Positions 9,693-19,039 of a DNA stretch of 64,000 nt are shown here, piece by piece. Both the position numbers and the translations under genes were made by a program. Positions within the stretch are counted from its first letter, which is position 1. The number at the start of each line of letters is the position of its first letter. Location: the NCBI GenBank assembly GCA_965204295.1, contig OZ241973.1, positions 2,728,001 to 2,792,000 on the forward strand. The letters run 5' to 3'. The DNA comes from JAWKWH01 sp965204295. Its GTDB lineage: Bacteria; Pseudomonadota; Alphaproteobacteria; Rhizobiales; Rhizobiaceae. The notes under the pieces were generated by a model. It saw nothing but the letters and a program-made list of their open reading frames with translations. It ran no database searches and was not told where the DNA came from.

Positions 9693-9730
9693 GAGTCTCT
9701 CTCCTCTTGCCTCAACATGAAGCGGGTTAA

Positions 9731-10413
9731 AAGGAGGCGTTTGACCTCGCGCCTTTGACGGGAGGCGGCGCTTCGACGGGATTCATGGAAACCTCGGCGC
9801 AGGTGTTCAACTGCTTCGCCACCGCCACGCAGTGGCGGCGAGCGGGCCATCGAGACCCTGCAACCCGGCGACCGGGTCGTGACCCATGACGGCAGGTCGA
9901 CGCCGGCGATCCGGGTGGCGAGGCAGACCGTCGCCAACCCGCGCGGCGTCGAACTCGGCCGCAAGCCCGTGCGCATCGACGCCGGCGCCCTCGGCCCGGA
10001 CCTGCCGAACGGACCGTTGACCGTGACGGGCGATCACGCCCTGCCGTTCGGCGACAATGCCGGTCAATGCCGGCGCGCTGGCGGAGGACGGAACTCCGAT
10101 CCGCTTCGCGCCGCTTTCGGAGATGCCGACGCGGTTCATCTGGTGGCATGTGGAGCTTGAGAACCACGAGGTCGTTCTGGCCAATGGCGCCGTTCCGGCG
10201 GAGAGTTTCATCGATTATGTCGGGCGGTCCGGCTTCGACAATTACGACGACTATCTCGACCTTGTGGGGGCCGACCGTCTGATACCGGAAATGCCGTTTG
10301 CGCGCATATCGGCGCGGCGTCTGTTGCCGGCGAACGGGTTGCGGGGATTGCCGGCCATCGCGCGGCGGCCTCTCGTCGCCGCCCCCCGGAAAACCGCGCC
10401 AAGGGCCGCCTGA
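9731..10413 (+). pseudogene. Hint-domain (Hint_2-like) protein, decayed
   Basis: Remnant of a Hedgehog/intein-type Hint protein spread over three frames. An open frame from 9731 reaches the expected nucleophile region (VFNCFATATQ). After a shift near 9830 the core reads ERAIETLQPGDRVVTHDG, then PVRIDAGALGPDLPNG and TGDHALPFGDN. After a second shift near 10060 it resumes as VNAGALAEDGTPIRF and FIWWHVELENHEVVLANGAVPAESF to the end at 10413. These blocks are in the family order. The step from CFA straight to GERAIET suggests loss of several residues as well as a shift. Hint_2 proteins are common in alphaproteobacteria, where the domain is thought to autoprocess secreted proteins. No intact start is evident. 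Confidence 0.75.
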
Positions 10414-10435
10414 CGCAAGGAGACGCGTCGGTCGA

Positions 10436-12058
10436 TCAGCGGTGTTCTTCTTCGCTGGCGCTTATCAGCGCCCGGTTGAAATATCGAAGCGCCCTGACAT
10501 GGCTGGCCCAGGCGATTATTTTCGCGGGGTCGTTCGGGTCGACGACCGGCAGCCGCGCGTGACCGCCGGCGTCGAACGCGCGCAGAGCCTGATCCAGCGT
10601 ATCGGTCGGTTTTATCGACGGCGCGCCGCGTCCCGGATCGTAAGCCTCGCCGTCGCCGACGGGATCCATGAAATCCATGACCCTGGTGTGATGGGTCACC
10701 GTCGTATGCGGGCCGCCGGTGACGAAGACGCCCCGCATCTCAAGCTGCCATTGGAACCAGGAGTGGCCATGGACGGCCTGGGCGATGCCGTGAGCGATGG
10801 CGACGCACAGCAGAAGCGCGACGGACAGCGTGTAGCCGCCGGTCAGTTCGAAGACGATCATGGTGGTCGAAATCGGAGCGCCGAGCACGGCGCCCGCCAC
10901 GGCGCCCATGCCGAGGATGGCGTAAAGACCGTTTGACGACGCGAGTTCGGGAAAAAACGATGAGGCGATGATGCCGAACGCGCCGCCGGTCATCGCCCCG
11001 AGATAAAGGGCCGGAGAGAAGATGCCGCCGCCGAAACGCGAGGCCAGCGTGATGGCCGTCGCCGCCGTCTTGGCCACGATCAGCATCAGGAGGAGGTAAA
11101 GCGGCAATTGATTCCACAGCGCCATGTCGGTGACCTCATATCCGACCCCCAGCACATGCGGGAAGACGATCGCGATCGATCCGACCGCGAACCCGCCAAA
11201 CACCGGCCTGGTCCAAAGCGGTATCGTGATCTTGCGCGAAACGAAATCCGCCGCGAACAACGAAAACTCGAACAGGATCGCGACGACCGCCGCCGTGATG
11301 CCCAGAAGGGCGAAGGCGGGAAACTCCCAGTAGGAGGTGACCTGATATTCGGGCACGAAGAACGAGGCCGCGTCGCCGAACCAGACCCGGGAAAGCAGGC
11401 TGCCCGCCGTCGAGGCGATCACGATCGGCACAAAGGACCGCATTGAGTAATGTCCGAGAATGACCTCATGCGCGAAAAGCACGCCGGCGATCGGCGCGTT
11501 GAACGAGGCCGAGATCGCCGAAGCGACGCCGGCGGACAGCAATGTGCGCCTGCCTGCCGCCGGCAGACGGGTCTTTTCCGCCAGGGCCGAGGCGAGCGTG
11601 CCGCCGAGGTGGATGACCGGGCCTTCGCGCCCGGCGCTGGCGCCGCTTCCCAATGAAACGGCCGTCACGAGCGCCGACCAAAGACCGTCGCGCACCGACA
11701 GTTTGCGACCCGACAGCGCGCGCGCCTCGATGACGTCGGCGACGCCGCCGGCGCGGCGCGATTGAATGCGGCCAAGCAGCAGCCCGACGACAAGCCCGCC
11801 GGCGACGGGGGCCGCCAGAATGGCGATCCACGACAGTTCCTGCGCGGCGCTCAGAACCTTTTCCGACCGGGTCGCCAGCCATGGCAGTTGAATAAGGCCG
11901 ATCAGTTCGCGAAACAGGATGGCCGCTATTCCCACGCCCGCGCCGACCGCCAGGCACAAGCTCCAGACGACCGGCTGGCGTTCGGCCGCAAAGCGGCGCA
12001 GATGAGGCGTCACCCAGGCAGTCAGGATTTCGGGAAGGCGGTTCAGAATTTTCCACAT
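10436..12058 (-). CDS. ClC family chloride channel/transporter with CBS region
   Basis: A 540-residue integral membrane protein with the ClC fold. It has GSGASAGREGPVIHLGG near residue 140, which contains the GREGP selectivity motif with the gating Glu that marks H+/Cl- exchangers. Further family blocks are SAGVASAISASFNAPIAG, ASRFGGGIFSPALYLGAMTGGAFG and GMGAVAGAVLGAPISTTMIVFELTGGY. The C-terminus (about 455-530, PSIKPTDTLDQALRAFD ... ARLPVVD) resembles a single CBS motif that may sense nucleotides. The usual GSGIP loop is replaced by RRAGGVADV, as in several bacterial subtypes. It starts 17 bases after the thioesterase gene on the same strand, so they may share a transcript. Function in pH or halide homeostasis is inferred. 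Confidence 0.92.
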   Translation of the reverse strand: MWKILNRLPEILTAWVTPHLRRFAAERQPVVWSLCLAVGAGVGIAAILFRELIGLIQLPWLATRSEKVLSAAQELSWIAILAAPVAGGLVVGLLLGRIQSRRAGGVADVIEARALSGRKLSVRDGLWSALVTAVSLGSGASAGREGPVIHLGGTLASALAEKTRLPAAGRRTLLSAGVASAISASFNAPIAGVLFAHEVILGHYSMRSFVPIVIASTAGSLLSRVWFGDAASFFVPEYQVTSYWEFPAFALLGITAAVVAILFEFSLFAADFVSRKITIPLWTRPVFGGFAVGSIAIVFPHVLGVGYEVTDMALWNQLPLYLLLMLIVAKTAATAITLASRFGGGIFSPALYLGAMTGGAFGIIASSFFPELASSNGLYAILGMGAVAGAVLGAPISTTMIVFELTGGYTLSVALLLCVAIAHGIAQAVHGHSWFQWQLEMRGVFVTGGPHTTVTHHTRVMDFMDPVGDGEAYDPGRGAPSIKPTDTLDQALRAFDAGGHARLPVVDPNDPAKIIAWASHVRALRYFNRALISASEEEHR

Positions 12059-12075
12059 CGCGCCCGCCCCCGCGT

Positions 12076-12561
12076 TCAGTTCGTCCCGCGGCGGATGCCG
12101 ATAGTCCGGCCCGCCCGGCCGGGCCTTTCAAGGCGGGCGTGCTCTTCGGCCATTCGCGAAATTCCGGCGGCGACGTCATCCGGGAACGCGGCGACTTTCG
12201 GCCCGCTCATGTCGACGTGAAGGGAGAGCGCCTCGCATGTCGCCGCCACCCAGCCATCGATGTGCGAAAGTTCCTGAAAAAAGTGCAGACGTTTTTCGTC
12301 GCGGTCGATCAGATGGAGCGAACAACGCACCGCATCTCCCAGGTGAAGTTCGCGCACATAACAGACATGAACCTCGGCGGTGTAGATGGTGTGGCGCCTG
12401 GCGCGGGCATATTCGGCGCCGATCCCGAGCATGTCGAAAACCTGATCGGCGCAGCGGTCGAACAGGACATTGTAGTAAGCCATGTTCATGTGGCCGTTAT
12501 AGTCGATCCAGCTCTTTTCGATCCGCATGGGGGTCGAGATGAATGGCGCGTCGGTCGGCAT
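12076..12561 (-). CDS. Hotdog-fold acyl-CoA thioesterase
   Basis: A 161-residue protein of the 4-hydroxybenzoyl-CoA thioesterase-like hotdog family. The signature WIDYNGHMNMAYYNVLFDRCAD at residues about 18-39 contains the Asp of the active-site loop followed by the helix, and the beta-sheet segments (TAEVHVCYVRELHLGDAVRCSLHL) follow. Related alphaproteobacterial proteins hydrolyse short or betainyl-type acyl-CoAs; the substrate here is unknown. It is upstream of the ClC gene on the same strand with a 17-base gap and divergent from the FAD-linked oxidase gene, 128 bases away. Confidence 0.85.
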   Translation of the reverse strand: MPTDAPFISTPMRIEKSWIDYNGHMNMAYYNVLFDRCADQVFDMLGIGAEYARARRHTIYTAEVHVCYVRELHLGDAVRCSLHLIDRDEKRLHFFQELSHIDGWVAATCEALSLHVDMSGPKVAAFPDDVAAGISRMAEEHARLERPGRAGRTIGIRRGTN

Positions 12562-12689
12562 GAAGAAAATTCCGTTTGCAAATCCCTTGCCACAAAAGCC
12601 GGATGTGGTGGATAACCCTCGTACCGGAACACATTAGCGCTGGCGTTCTCCCACGCAAGGGGTCCGCCCGGTCCGGATGGAGAGTTTGC

Positions 12690-14099
12690 ATGGCGCTGGC
12701 GAGTTTGCCACAGGTTGAACGCAACGAGGAAGGGATCGCTCTTGCCGTTCCGGTCCTCAAGCAGCGGTTTGGAGAGCGATTGAGCACCGGCGATTCGGTG
12801 CGCGAACAGCATTGCCATACGACCACCTATCTGCCCGGCCAGCCGCCGGACGCGGTCGTGTTCGCCGAAAACGCCGGCGATGTGCGCGACGTGGTGAATG
12901 TCTGCGCGCGGCACAAGGTTCCCGTCGTTCCGTTCGGCGTCGGCACCTCGCTGGAAGGCCATGTGAATGCGCCGGGCGGCGGGATTTCGCTCGATCTGTC
13001 CGGCATGAACCGGATCGTCGAGGTTCGCGCCGGGGATCTCGATTGCACGGTGGAGCCAGGCGTCACGCGCGAAGACCTCAATACTCACTTGCGGGACACC
13101 GGATTGTTCTTTCCGATCGACCCCGGCGCCAATGCGAGCATCGGCGGCATGGCGGCGACGAGAGCGTCGGGAACGAACGCGGTGCGGTACGGCACCATGC
13201 GCGAAAACGTCCTTTCCGTGCGCGCGGTCATGGCCGACGGACGGGAAATAACGACCGCGAGTCGCGCGAAAAAATCCTCGGCCGGTTACGACCTGACGAG
13301 ATTGCTGATCGGGTCCGAGGGCACGCTCGGAATCATGACCGAACTGACGCTGCGCCTGCGGGGGATTCCGCAATCGATTTGCGGAGGGGTGTGCCCCTTC
13401 CCCAGCGTCGAAGCCGCATGCAATGCGGTGATCCAGACCGTTCAAATGGGCATACCGGTTGCGCGAATCGAGCTTCTGAACACGCTTCAGATGAAAGCGA
13501 CCAACCTGTATTCCGGCCTGAATTACCCGGAAAGCCCGTGCCTGTTTCTGGAATTTCATGGCAGCGAAACCGGCGTGGAGGAGCAGGCGGAACTGTTTGG
13601 CGAAATTGCCGACGAGTTCGGCGGCGGCCCTTTCCGGTGGACCGGCGTCGCCGAGGAGCGAACGAAATTGTGGAAGGCGAGACATGACGCCTATTGGGCT
13701 TCGTTCACACTCAGACCGGGAGCGAAAGCGGTCGCCACCGACGTGTGCGTGCCGATATCCGGGCTGGCCGAGTGCATTGGCCGCGCGGAGGCGGATCTGG
13801 AGGAACTCGGCCTGATCGCGCCCATTCTCGGTCATGTCGGCGACGGCAATTTTCATGTCGCGCCGCTGATCGATATCGACGATCCAGGGGAAATCGATCT
13901 GTGCGAGCGGTTTCTGGAACGCCTGAGCCGTCACGCATTCGAGATGGATGGAACATGCACGGGCGAACATGGCGTCGGCCAGGGGAAAACGGGCTTCATG
14001 ACGACCGAACACGGCGACGGCGTCGATTTCATGCGATCGATCAAACATGCGTTCGATCCCGACAACATCATGAATCCCGGGAAAATCCTGCCGGCTTAA
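12690..14099 (+). CDS. FAD-linked D-2-hydroxyacid dehydrogenase (D-lactate dehydrogenase/GlcD-like)
   Basis: A 469-residue flavoprotein of the VAO/GlcD family. Start ATG 12690 has GGAGAG 5 bases upstream. The N-terminal FAD-binding domain (about 45-185) shows PVVPFGVGTSLEGH, VEPGVTREDLN and DPGANASIGGMAATRASGTNAVRYG. The C-terminal oxidase domain shows HVGDGNFH and GTCTGEHGVGQGK, the substrate and FAD-contacting segments. Single-subunit enzymes of this type usually oxidise D-lactate and pass electrons to cytochrome c or quinone. Glycolate is also possible within the family, which would feed the glyoxylate pathway encoded at 52.5-58 kb, but there is no GlcE/GlcF partner here, so D-lactate is the more likely substrate. 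Confidence 0.85.
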   Translation: MALASLPQVERNEEGIALAVPVLKQRFGERLSTGDSVREQHCHTTTYLPGQPPDAVVFAENAGDVRDVVNVCARHKVPVVPFGVGTSLEGHVNAPGGGISLDLSGMNRIVEVRAGDLDCTVEPGVTREDLNTHLRDTGLFFPIDPGANASIGGMAATRASGTNAVRYGTMRENVLSVRAVMADGREITTASRAKKSSAGYDLTRLLIGSEGTLGIMTELTLRLRGIPQSICGGVCPFPSVEAACNAVIQTVQMGIPVARIELLNTLQMKATNLYSGLNYPESPCLFLEFHGSETGVEEQAELFGEIADEFGGGPFRWTGVAEERTKLWKARHDAYWASFTLRPGAKAVATDVCVPISGLAECIGRAEADLEELGLIAPILGHVGDGNFHVAPLIDIDDPGEIDLCERFLERLSRHAFEMDGTCTGEHGVGQGKTGFMTTEHGDGVDFMRSIKHAFDPDNIMNPGKILPA

Positions 14100-14231
14100 G
14101 ATCGCCCGCGAACCTCCTATTCATTAGTTCATGATCGCGCCGCGCGAAAATCGGACGCGCGCCATCATGTCGCCACGGCGGCTCGCGACAATGGTTTCAA
14201 ATCGGCCGGATTCGATCTAGGATCGGCGCGA

Positions 14232-17200
14232 ATGGCGCTTGGCGGGAGCCGGCGTCCGGCATGGCCCTCCGGAACCGGGAGAATTGTTCTGGCGCGATTG
14301 TTTGTCTTTATCGGCGGTTTGATCGTGCTGGCGCTCACGGCGGCGCTGGTGGCCCCCCACCTTATCGACTGGACATCGTACCGGGCCGATTTCGAGCGCG
14401 AGGCGAGCCGCGTCCTCGGACGGCAGGTCACTGTCGCGGGCGAAGCGACGGCCCGCCTGCTGCCGTTCCCGTCGGTCACCTTCACCGATGTCGAGGTTGC
14501 CGGCGAGACCGGCGGCGAACCGTCGATGACCATCGAGACATTCTCTATGGATGCGGAACTGGCTCCCTTCATGCGGGGCGAAATCCTGATTTTCGACATG
14601 CGCCTGCACAGGCCGGTCATGGCCGTCGATGTCGCCGACAGCGGGCTGATCGATTGGACGATCCGGCCTGATACGCCGTTCGATCCGGGCCGGGTGACGC
14701 TCGAAAACATTTCCGTCACGGAAGGCGAGGTCACGATCAGGCACGCCGCCGGCGGGCGCGACTATCGGATTGACGACATTCGCGCCGCCATTTCCGCCCG
14801 GACGCTCGCGGGTCCGTGGCGTATCCAGGGCAGTTTCAATTTCGACGGACTGCCCATGGGTGTGACGGTTTCGACCGGAACGGTCGGCGACGATGGCTCG
14901 ATTCGTTTGCGCCTGACGTCCGCCCCCGCCGATTTTCCGGTGGAAATCGAAACCAACGGCAATGTGCGAATTTCCGACGGCGGCGCGATTTACGCCGGCC
15001 ACTTCCGTGTGGAAGCGGCGGACGCGCCGGGCGGCGATGCCGGGGAAAAAGACAGCGCATTCTCGATCAGCATCGAGGAAGAGGAGGAGCCGAAAGTTCC
15101 GTTTCGCGTGACGGGGCGCTTTTCGGCCGACCATCGGTTGATCGACATTTCGGAGTTCATATTCGAAACCGGGATAGTGGCCGACCCCTACACCGCCGAG
15201 GGAACCGCGTTTCTCGACTATGGAAGCGATCCGAAATTTTCGATCCGGGCGGACGGGCAACAGATCAGGTTCGACCGGGCGCGAAAAGCAAGCATCCATG
15301 CACGGCCGTTGAGCCGTCGCATCGCTGTTTTCCGTGAAATCGTTCAAAGCCTTCCAAGGCCCGGGGTCGACGGCGCTGTCAATGTCAGCCTGCCCGCGAT
15401 CATCGCCGGGGACACCACGATGCGCCAGGTCCGGCTTGTCGCGAGCCCCGATGAAAGCGGCTGGGAAATCCAGGCCTTTTCCGCCGAACTGCCCGGAAGG
15501 ACGACGCTCGAGGCCTCCGGTCTTCTGGTTTCCGGCGGCGATTTCGGATTTCACGGTTCGCTGCTGTTGGCGGTGAATCAGCCGTCAGGGTTTGCCGCAT
15601 GGCTGTCGAACGATGTCGACGAAGCGATCAGGCGGCTGAGTTCGGCCGGTATTTCGGCGGAAGTCGATATCAATGGTCAAAGGCAGACGTTCCGCGATCT
15701 GGAGCTCATTCTGGGCGGCGCCCGCTTTACCGGTGAGATCGACCATTTGACGCCTGACAATGCCAAGCCATCGATGCTGATGCGGCTTGAGGGCGGTGCG
15801 CTGGACGTTGAAGGGCTGGCCGCGTTTGCATCCATTTTCGTCAATGAAGCCGGCGCGGCGCGCTTTGCTGGTCATGACCTGGATTTTGTCATCAAAGCCG
15901 GCCCGGTCAGCGCAACTGGCCTGACCGCCGGAAAAGTCGACACGGCGATAAGACTGAAGGACGGTCTGCTCGACATCGACCGGCTCGCGATCTCGGATTT
16001 GGCCGGTGCGACGATCAGCGCCACCGGAAAGCTAAAAGACTTTCCGGCGAATCCAACCGGTAATCTCGACGCATCAATCGTGTCGGTGGATCTGAAACCG
16101 CTGGCCGATTTGCTGGCCGCGAACTACCCCGAAAATTCACTGTTTACGGGACTCGCGGCGCGCGCGCGCGCCTATCCGTCGCTTTTGGCGGACACCCGCA
16201 TGGACATGGTCGCCGGCATGGCTTCCGACGACGATGGATCGCTTGGGCTCGCGATCAGCGCCCATGGACAGGGCGGCGTCGGCCGTTTCTCGGTATTCGT
16301 GTCCGGCGGCGCCCGTGACAACAGGCTGGACGGCCCCCTGTCGCTGACGCTGACCTTGAACCACGAAGATGCGGCGGCGCTGTATGCGGCTTACGGCTTG
16401 CCGGCGCTGCCATTGCGATTGACCGGGCCGGCGGAGACGAGCCTGACGATATCCGGTGAGATCGGCGGCCTGTTCGAAACGAATTTTCTGCTGCGAGGCG
16501 ACGACGACGAAGCCGGGTTTGACGGGTGGACCGGATTGGTCGACGGCGAGTGGCAGGCGGCAGGCAAGGCACGCATGGAATCCAAGGATATCGAACCATG
16601 GCTCGCCACGGCCGGTGTCGCGTTTCCGGGGTTCGGATTCGGACTTCCCGTCAGCGCGGAGGCAATGATCGATCTTGAGGGCGATTCTCTCAGAATTGCG
16701 GAACTGGCGGGCTCCATCGGCGAAAACCCCGTGACGGCCGACATCGTTGCACGGATTTCACGGGGCCGGCCGGAACTGGCGGGCTCGGTTTCGCTGCCCT
16801 CGGCCGATCTTTCCCCGCTCGGTGCGATGCTGCTGGGGGAAGCGGCGCTGGGGTTCGATCAGAACGGCCGTCCCGGGTCGGAACCGTTTGCGCCCTTCGC
16901 CGAATTTCCAGTTCTTGCCTCGCTTGAACTGGAAGCCGGAGAACTCCGCTTCGGCCTGGAGTCGCCGCTCGACGAGGCGCGGCTCAAAATCGATCTGACG
17001 GACGATGGAATACGCATATCCGATCTGGACGCCGGTTTCAGGGGGGGCCGGATCAGCGGACTGGCCGAAGTCCGAAACAATGGCGGAACGGCCATGTTTT
17101 CGACGCAGTTTCGATACGATAACGCCGCGCTGTCCGATCTGACCCGATTACCTGGCATTGCCGGCAACGGTACGATCGGCGTCAATCTGACTGCCAGCGG

Positions 17201-18074
17201 GAAATCGTTTGCCGGCCTGATCTCATCGCTGTCGGGCTCGGGCGGCGCAATACTCGAAAAGGTCTCCATTCCGGGGGCCAATCCGGACGTATTTGCCCGA
17301 TTCATCAATGTCGCCGATCGAATCGGCAAGGAGATCGATGCCGGGGATGTGGCCGGATTGGCTCCCGGACTGGTGGCTTCGGGTTCATTTTCGGCGGAAG
17401 ACGTCGAATTCACCTTCGTCGTGGCCGACGGTGCGTTGCGCACCCCGGCCATCGTGTTTGAAGGCGACAATGCGCGGCTGACGGCGGAGTTGAACGCCGA
17501 CTTCAACCGGTGGCGCGCTTCCGCTTCCGGAGAGATCGCCTATGACCCGGGACGCGAAGCGCTGGTCGGCGCCACTCCTTCCGTCAGATTTGCCTCCTCC
17601 GGCCCGATCGGCTCGATGAACGCGACCTATGACACCGCGCCTCTTGCGCAATTCCTGACCCGCAGGGCGCTCGAACTCGAACAGTTCCGTGTGGAATCGT
17701 TACAGGCCGGTTTGTTGGAAAAGCAGCGTCTGCGGCGCGAGGTCCGGTACTACGCAAGCCTGGAAAAGAGGCGTTCCGATGCCGAAGAGGCGCGCAGGAA
17801 GGCGGAGGAGGCATTCCCCGGCAGGATCGGTGGCGGCGATGTCACGACGCCCGATGCCGGCGCTGTGCCCGACTCGGAATCGCTTGAGGATGCGGTTCGC
17901 CGAATTCTTGATGAGGAAACGCGGAAACGCAGCGATGAGGACGCGCGGATGGAGGACAGCGGTGATCAAACCGGAATGGAATCACGGATCGTGAAACATG
18001 CGGACGATCGAATGATTGAAGTTCAATTGCCCGAAACGGTTTTTGCGCAACGACTTCGCGCGGCGGGACGGTAG
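14232..18074 (+). CDS. AsmA family protein
   Basis: A 1280-residue envelope protein. One N-terminal membrane helix (about residues 22-44, FVFIGGLIVLALTAALVAP) anchors a long periplasmic beta-rich body. The AsmA signature is present directly after the helix (IDWTSYRADFEREASRVLGRQVTV.G.....LLP.PS), and the AsmA_2-like C-terminal block is around 1015-1090 (LSGSGGAILEKVSIPG.N). Members of the AsmA/TamB/YhdP group form bridge-like grooves thought to move phospholipids to the outer membrane. Unusually, the last 130 residues are a charged, helical tail (KQRLRREVRYYASLEKRRSDAEEARRK split by acidic stretches) after the AsmA domain. The start is supported by AGGA 8 bases upstream. Confidence 0.88.
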   Translation: MALGGSRRPAWPSGTGRIVLARLFVFIGGLIVLALTAALVAPHLIDWTSYRADFEREASRVLGRQVTVAGEATARLLPFPSVTFTDVEVAGETGGEPSMTIETFSMDAELAPFMRGEILIFDMRLHRPVMAVDVADSGLIDWTIRPDTPFDPGRVTLENISVTEGEVTIRHAAGGRDYRIDDIRAAISARTLAGPWRIQGSFNFDGLPMGVTVSTGTVGDDGSIRLRLTSAPADFPVEIETNGNVRISDGGAIYAGHFRVEAADAPGGDAGEKDSAFSISIEEEEEPKVPFRVTGRFSADHRLIDISEFIFETGIVADPYTAEGTAFLDYGSDPKFSIRADGQQIRFDRARKASIHARPLSRRIAVFREIVQSLPRPGVDGAVNVSLPAIIAGDTTMRQVRLVASPDESGWEIQAFSAELPGRTTLEASGLLVSGGDFGFHGSLLLAVNQPSGFAAWLSNDVDEAIRRLSSAGISAEVDINGQRQTFRDLELILGGARFTGEIDHLTPDNAKPSMLMRLEGGALDVEGLAAFASIFVNEAGAARFAGHDLDFVIKAGPVSATGLTAGKVDTAIRLKDGLLDIDRLAISDLAGATISATGKLKDFPANPTGNLDASIVSVDLKPLADLLAANYPENSLFTGLAARARAYPSLLADTRMDMVAGMASDDDGSLGLAISAHGQGGVGRFSVFVSGGARDNRLDGPLSLTLTLNHEDAAALYAAYGLPALPLRLTGPAETSLTISGEIGGLFETNFLLRGDDDEAGFDGWTGLVDGEWQAAGKARMESKDIEPWLATAGVAFPGFGFGLPVSAEAMIDLEGDSLRIAELAGSIGENPVTADIVARISRGRPELAGSVSLPSADLSPLGAMLLGEAALGFDQNGRPGSEPFAPFAEFPVLASLELEAGELRFGLESPLDEARLKIDLTDDGIRISDLDAGFRGGRISGLAEVRNNGGTAMFSTQFRYDNAALSDLTRLPGIAGNGTIGVNLTASGKSFAGLISSLSGSGGAILEKVSIPGANPDVFARFINVADRIGKEIDAGDVAGLAPGLVASGSFSAEDVEFTFVVADGALRTPAIVFEGDNARLTAELNADFNRWRASASGEIAYDPGREALVGATPSVRFASSGPIGSMNATYDTAPLAQFLTRRALELEQFRVESLQAGLLEKQRLRREVRYYASLEKRRSDAEEARRKAEEAFPGRIGGGDVTTPDAGAVPDSESLEDAVRRILDEETRKRSDEDARMEDSGDQTGMESRIVKHADDRMIEVQLPETVFAQRLRAAGR

Positions 18075-18087
18075 CACCGCATTCGGT

Positions 18088-18315
18088 TCAGGCCTGTCGC
18101 GTCCGGTTTCGCAGCGATTTAAGTACGCGGAGCCTGATCGCCGAGGATAAATTGGTGTCCGGCGGACGAGTCCGATCGATCTCCGTGACCAAGGACGCCA
18201 ACGAGACCTCGTCCCGCGCGGCAATCTTCCCAAGTTCGTTAAAAAATTCGTCCTCGACCGAGAAACTCGTGCGATGGCTGTGAATGGAAACCGATCGCTT
18301 GCGTATCCGGCTCAA
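18088..18315 (-). CDS. Ribbon-helix-helix domain protein (RHH_4-like)
   Basis: A 75-residue protein with a beta-strand RKRSVSIHSHRTSFSVEDEF, then two helices with ASLVTEIDRTRPPDTNLSSAIRLRVL. This is the pattern of the alphaproteobacterial RHH_4 family, expected to bind DNA as a dimer. It follows sspB on the same strand with an 11-base gap, an arrangement common in the order, so an operon is likely. Target unknown. Confidence 0.8.
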   Translation of the reverse strand: MSRIRKRSVSIHSHRTSFSVEDEFFNELGKIAARDEVSLASLVTEIDRTRPPDTNLSSAIRLRVLKSLRNRTRQA

Positions 18316-18326
18316 ATGGTCCGCCG

Positions 18327-18902
18327 CTATTTGTTCTTGCGAAAGGCGTCGAGCGAGACGACTTCCGCGCTCGTGGATTGTTCTCCATCCGGGGTTTCTT
18401 CATCCATGTTCGCCGATTTCTTGCGAGCCGGTTTGCCGGAGGGGGTTTTTCTGGGCGGCCGCTTTCGTTTCTTCGGTTTCTCCGTTTCGACCGGGGCCGG
18501 TTTCACAGCGGCATCGCCGGTCCCGGCCCGTTCTTCTTCCTCGTCCCGTTTCACGTCGAATTCCAGCTCGAAATTTACGGACGGATCATAAAATCCGCGC
18601 ACGGCCGAAAAGGGTATGACCAGCTTTTCGGGGACGTCGGAGAAGGACAGGCCGACCTCGAAATACGTATCCGTCACTTTCAGGTCCCAATACTGATATT
18701 GGAGCACGATCGTCATCTGTTCCGGGTAACGTTCGTGAAGACGGCTTGAAATGCGCACGCCGGGAGCGTTGGTCAGAAATGTGATGAAGAAATGATGCTC
18801 GCCGGGCAGCCCGGTCCTGGCCGCCTCGCCAATGACCTTGCGCATCACGCCACGCAGCGCTTCCTGGGCAAGAATGTCGTAGCGTATCTGGTCTTCGGCC
18901 AT
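18327..18902 (-). CDS. sspB: SspB-alpha, ClpXP adaptor for ssrA-tagged proteins
   Basis: A 191-residue SspB homologue. The N-terminal domain (about residues 1-125) carries the tag-binding fold with HHFFITFLTNAPGVRISSRLHERYPEQM and ITLQYQYWDL-like IVLQYQYWDLKV; GLSFSDVPEKLVIPFSAVRGFYDPSV is the other strand. A lysine-rich, disordered C-terminal tail (KPKKRKRPPRKTPSGK) ends in a short segment (VVSLDAFRKNK) that matches the ClpX-docking XB motif seen in the family. SspB binds the ssrA tag added by tmRNA and delivers stalled products to ClpXP. The tmRNA gene lies directly upstream on the same strand, within 140 bases. Confidence 0.93.
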   Translation of the reverse strand: MAEDQIRYDILAQEALRGVMRKVIGEAARTGLPGEHHFFITFLTNAPGVRISSRLHERYPEQMTIVLQYQYWDLKVTDTYFEVGLSFSDVPEKLVIPFSAVRGFYDPSVNFELEFDVKRDEEEERAGTGDAAVKPAPVETEKPKKRKRPPRKTPSGKPARKKSANMDEETPDGEQSTSAEVVSLDAFRKNK

Positions 18903-19039
18903 AACCGCACCGGCAGTTTCGAATATCGGGTCAAGCTGTAATCAAGCTTGGCCCGCAGGTAAACCGTCAACAGGGCGTTTGAGTGCGACCGGCGATGATT
19001 TTTTGGCCGAACCGGCTCCTGGCGCGCGCGCCGGGGCGG

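Noticed and set aside
12486..14048. Antisense open frame of 520 codons opposite the FAD dehydrogenase
   Set aside because: Overlaps two well-supported genes and reads as His/Arg/Pro-rich shadow sequence.
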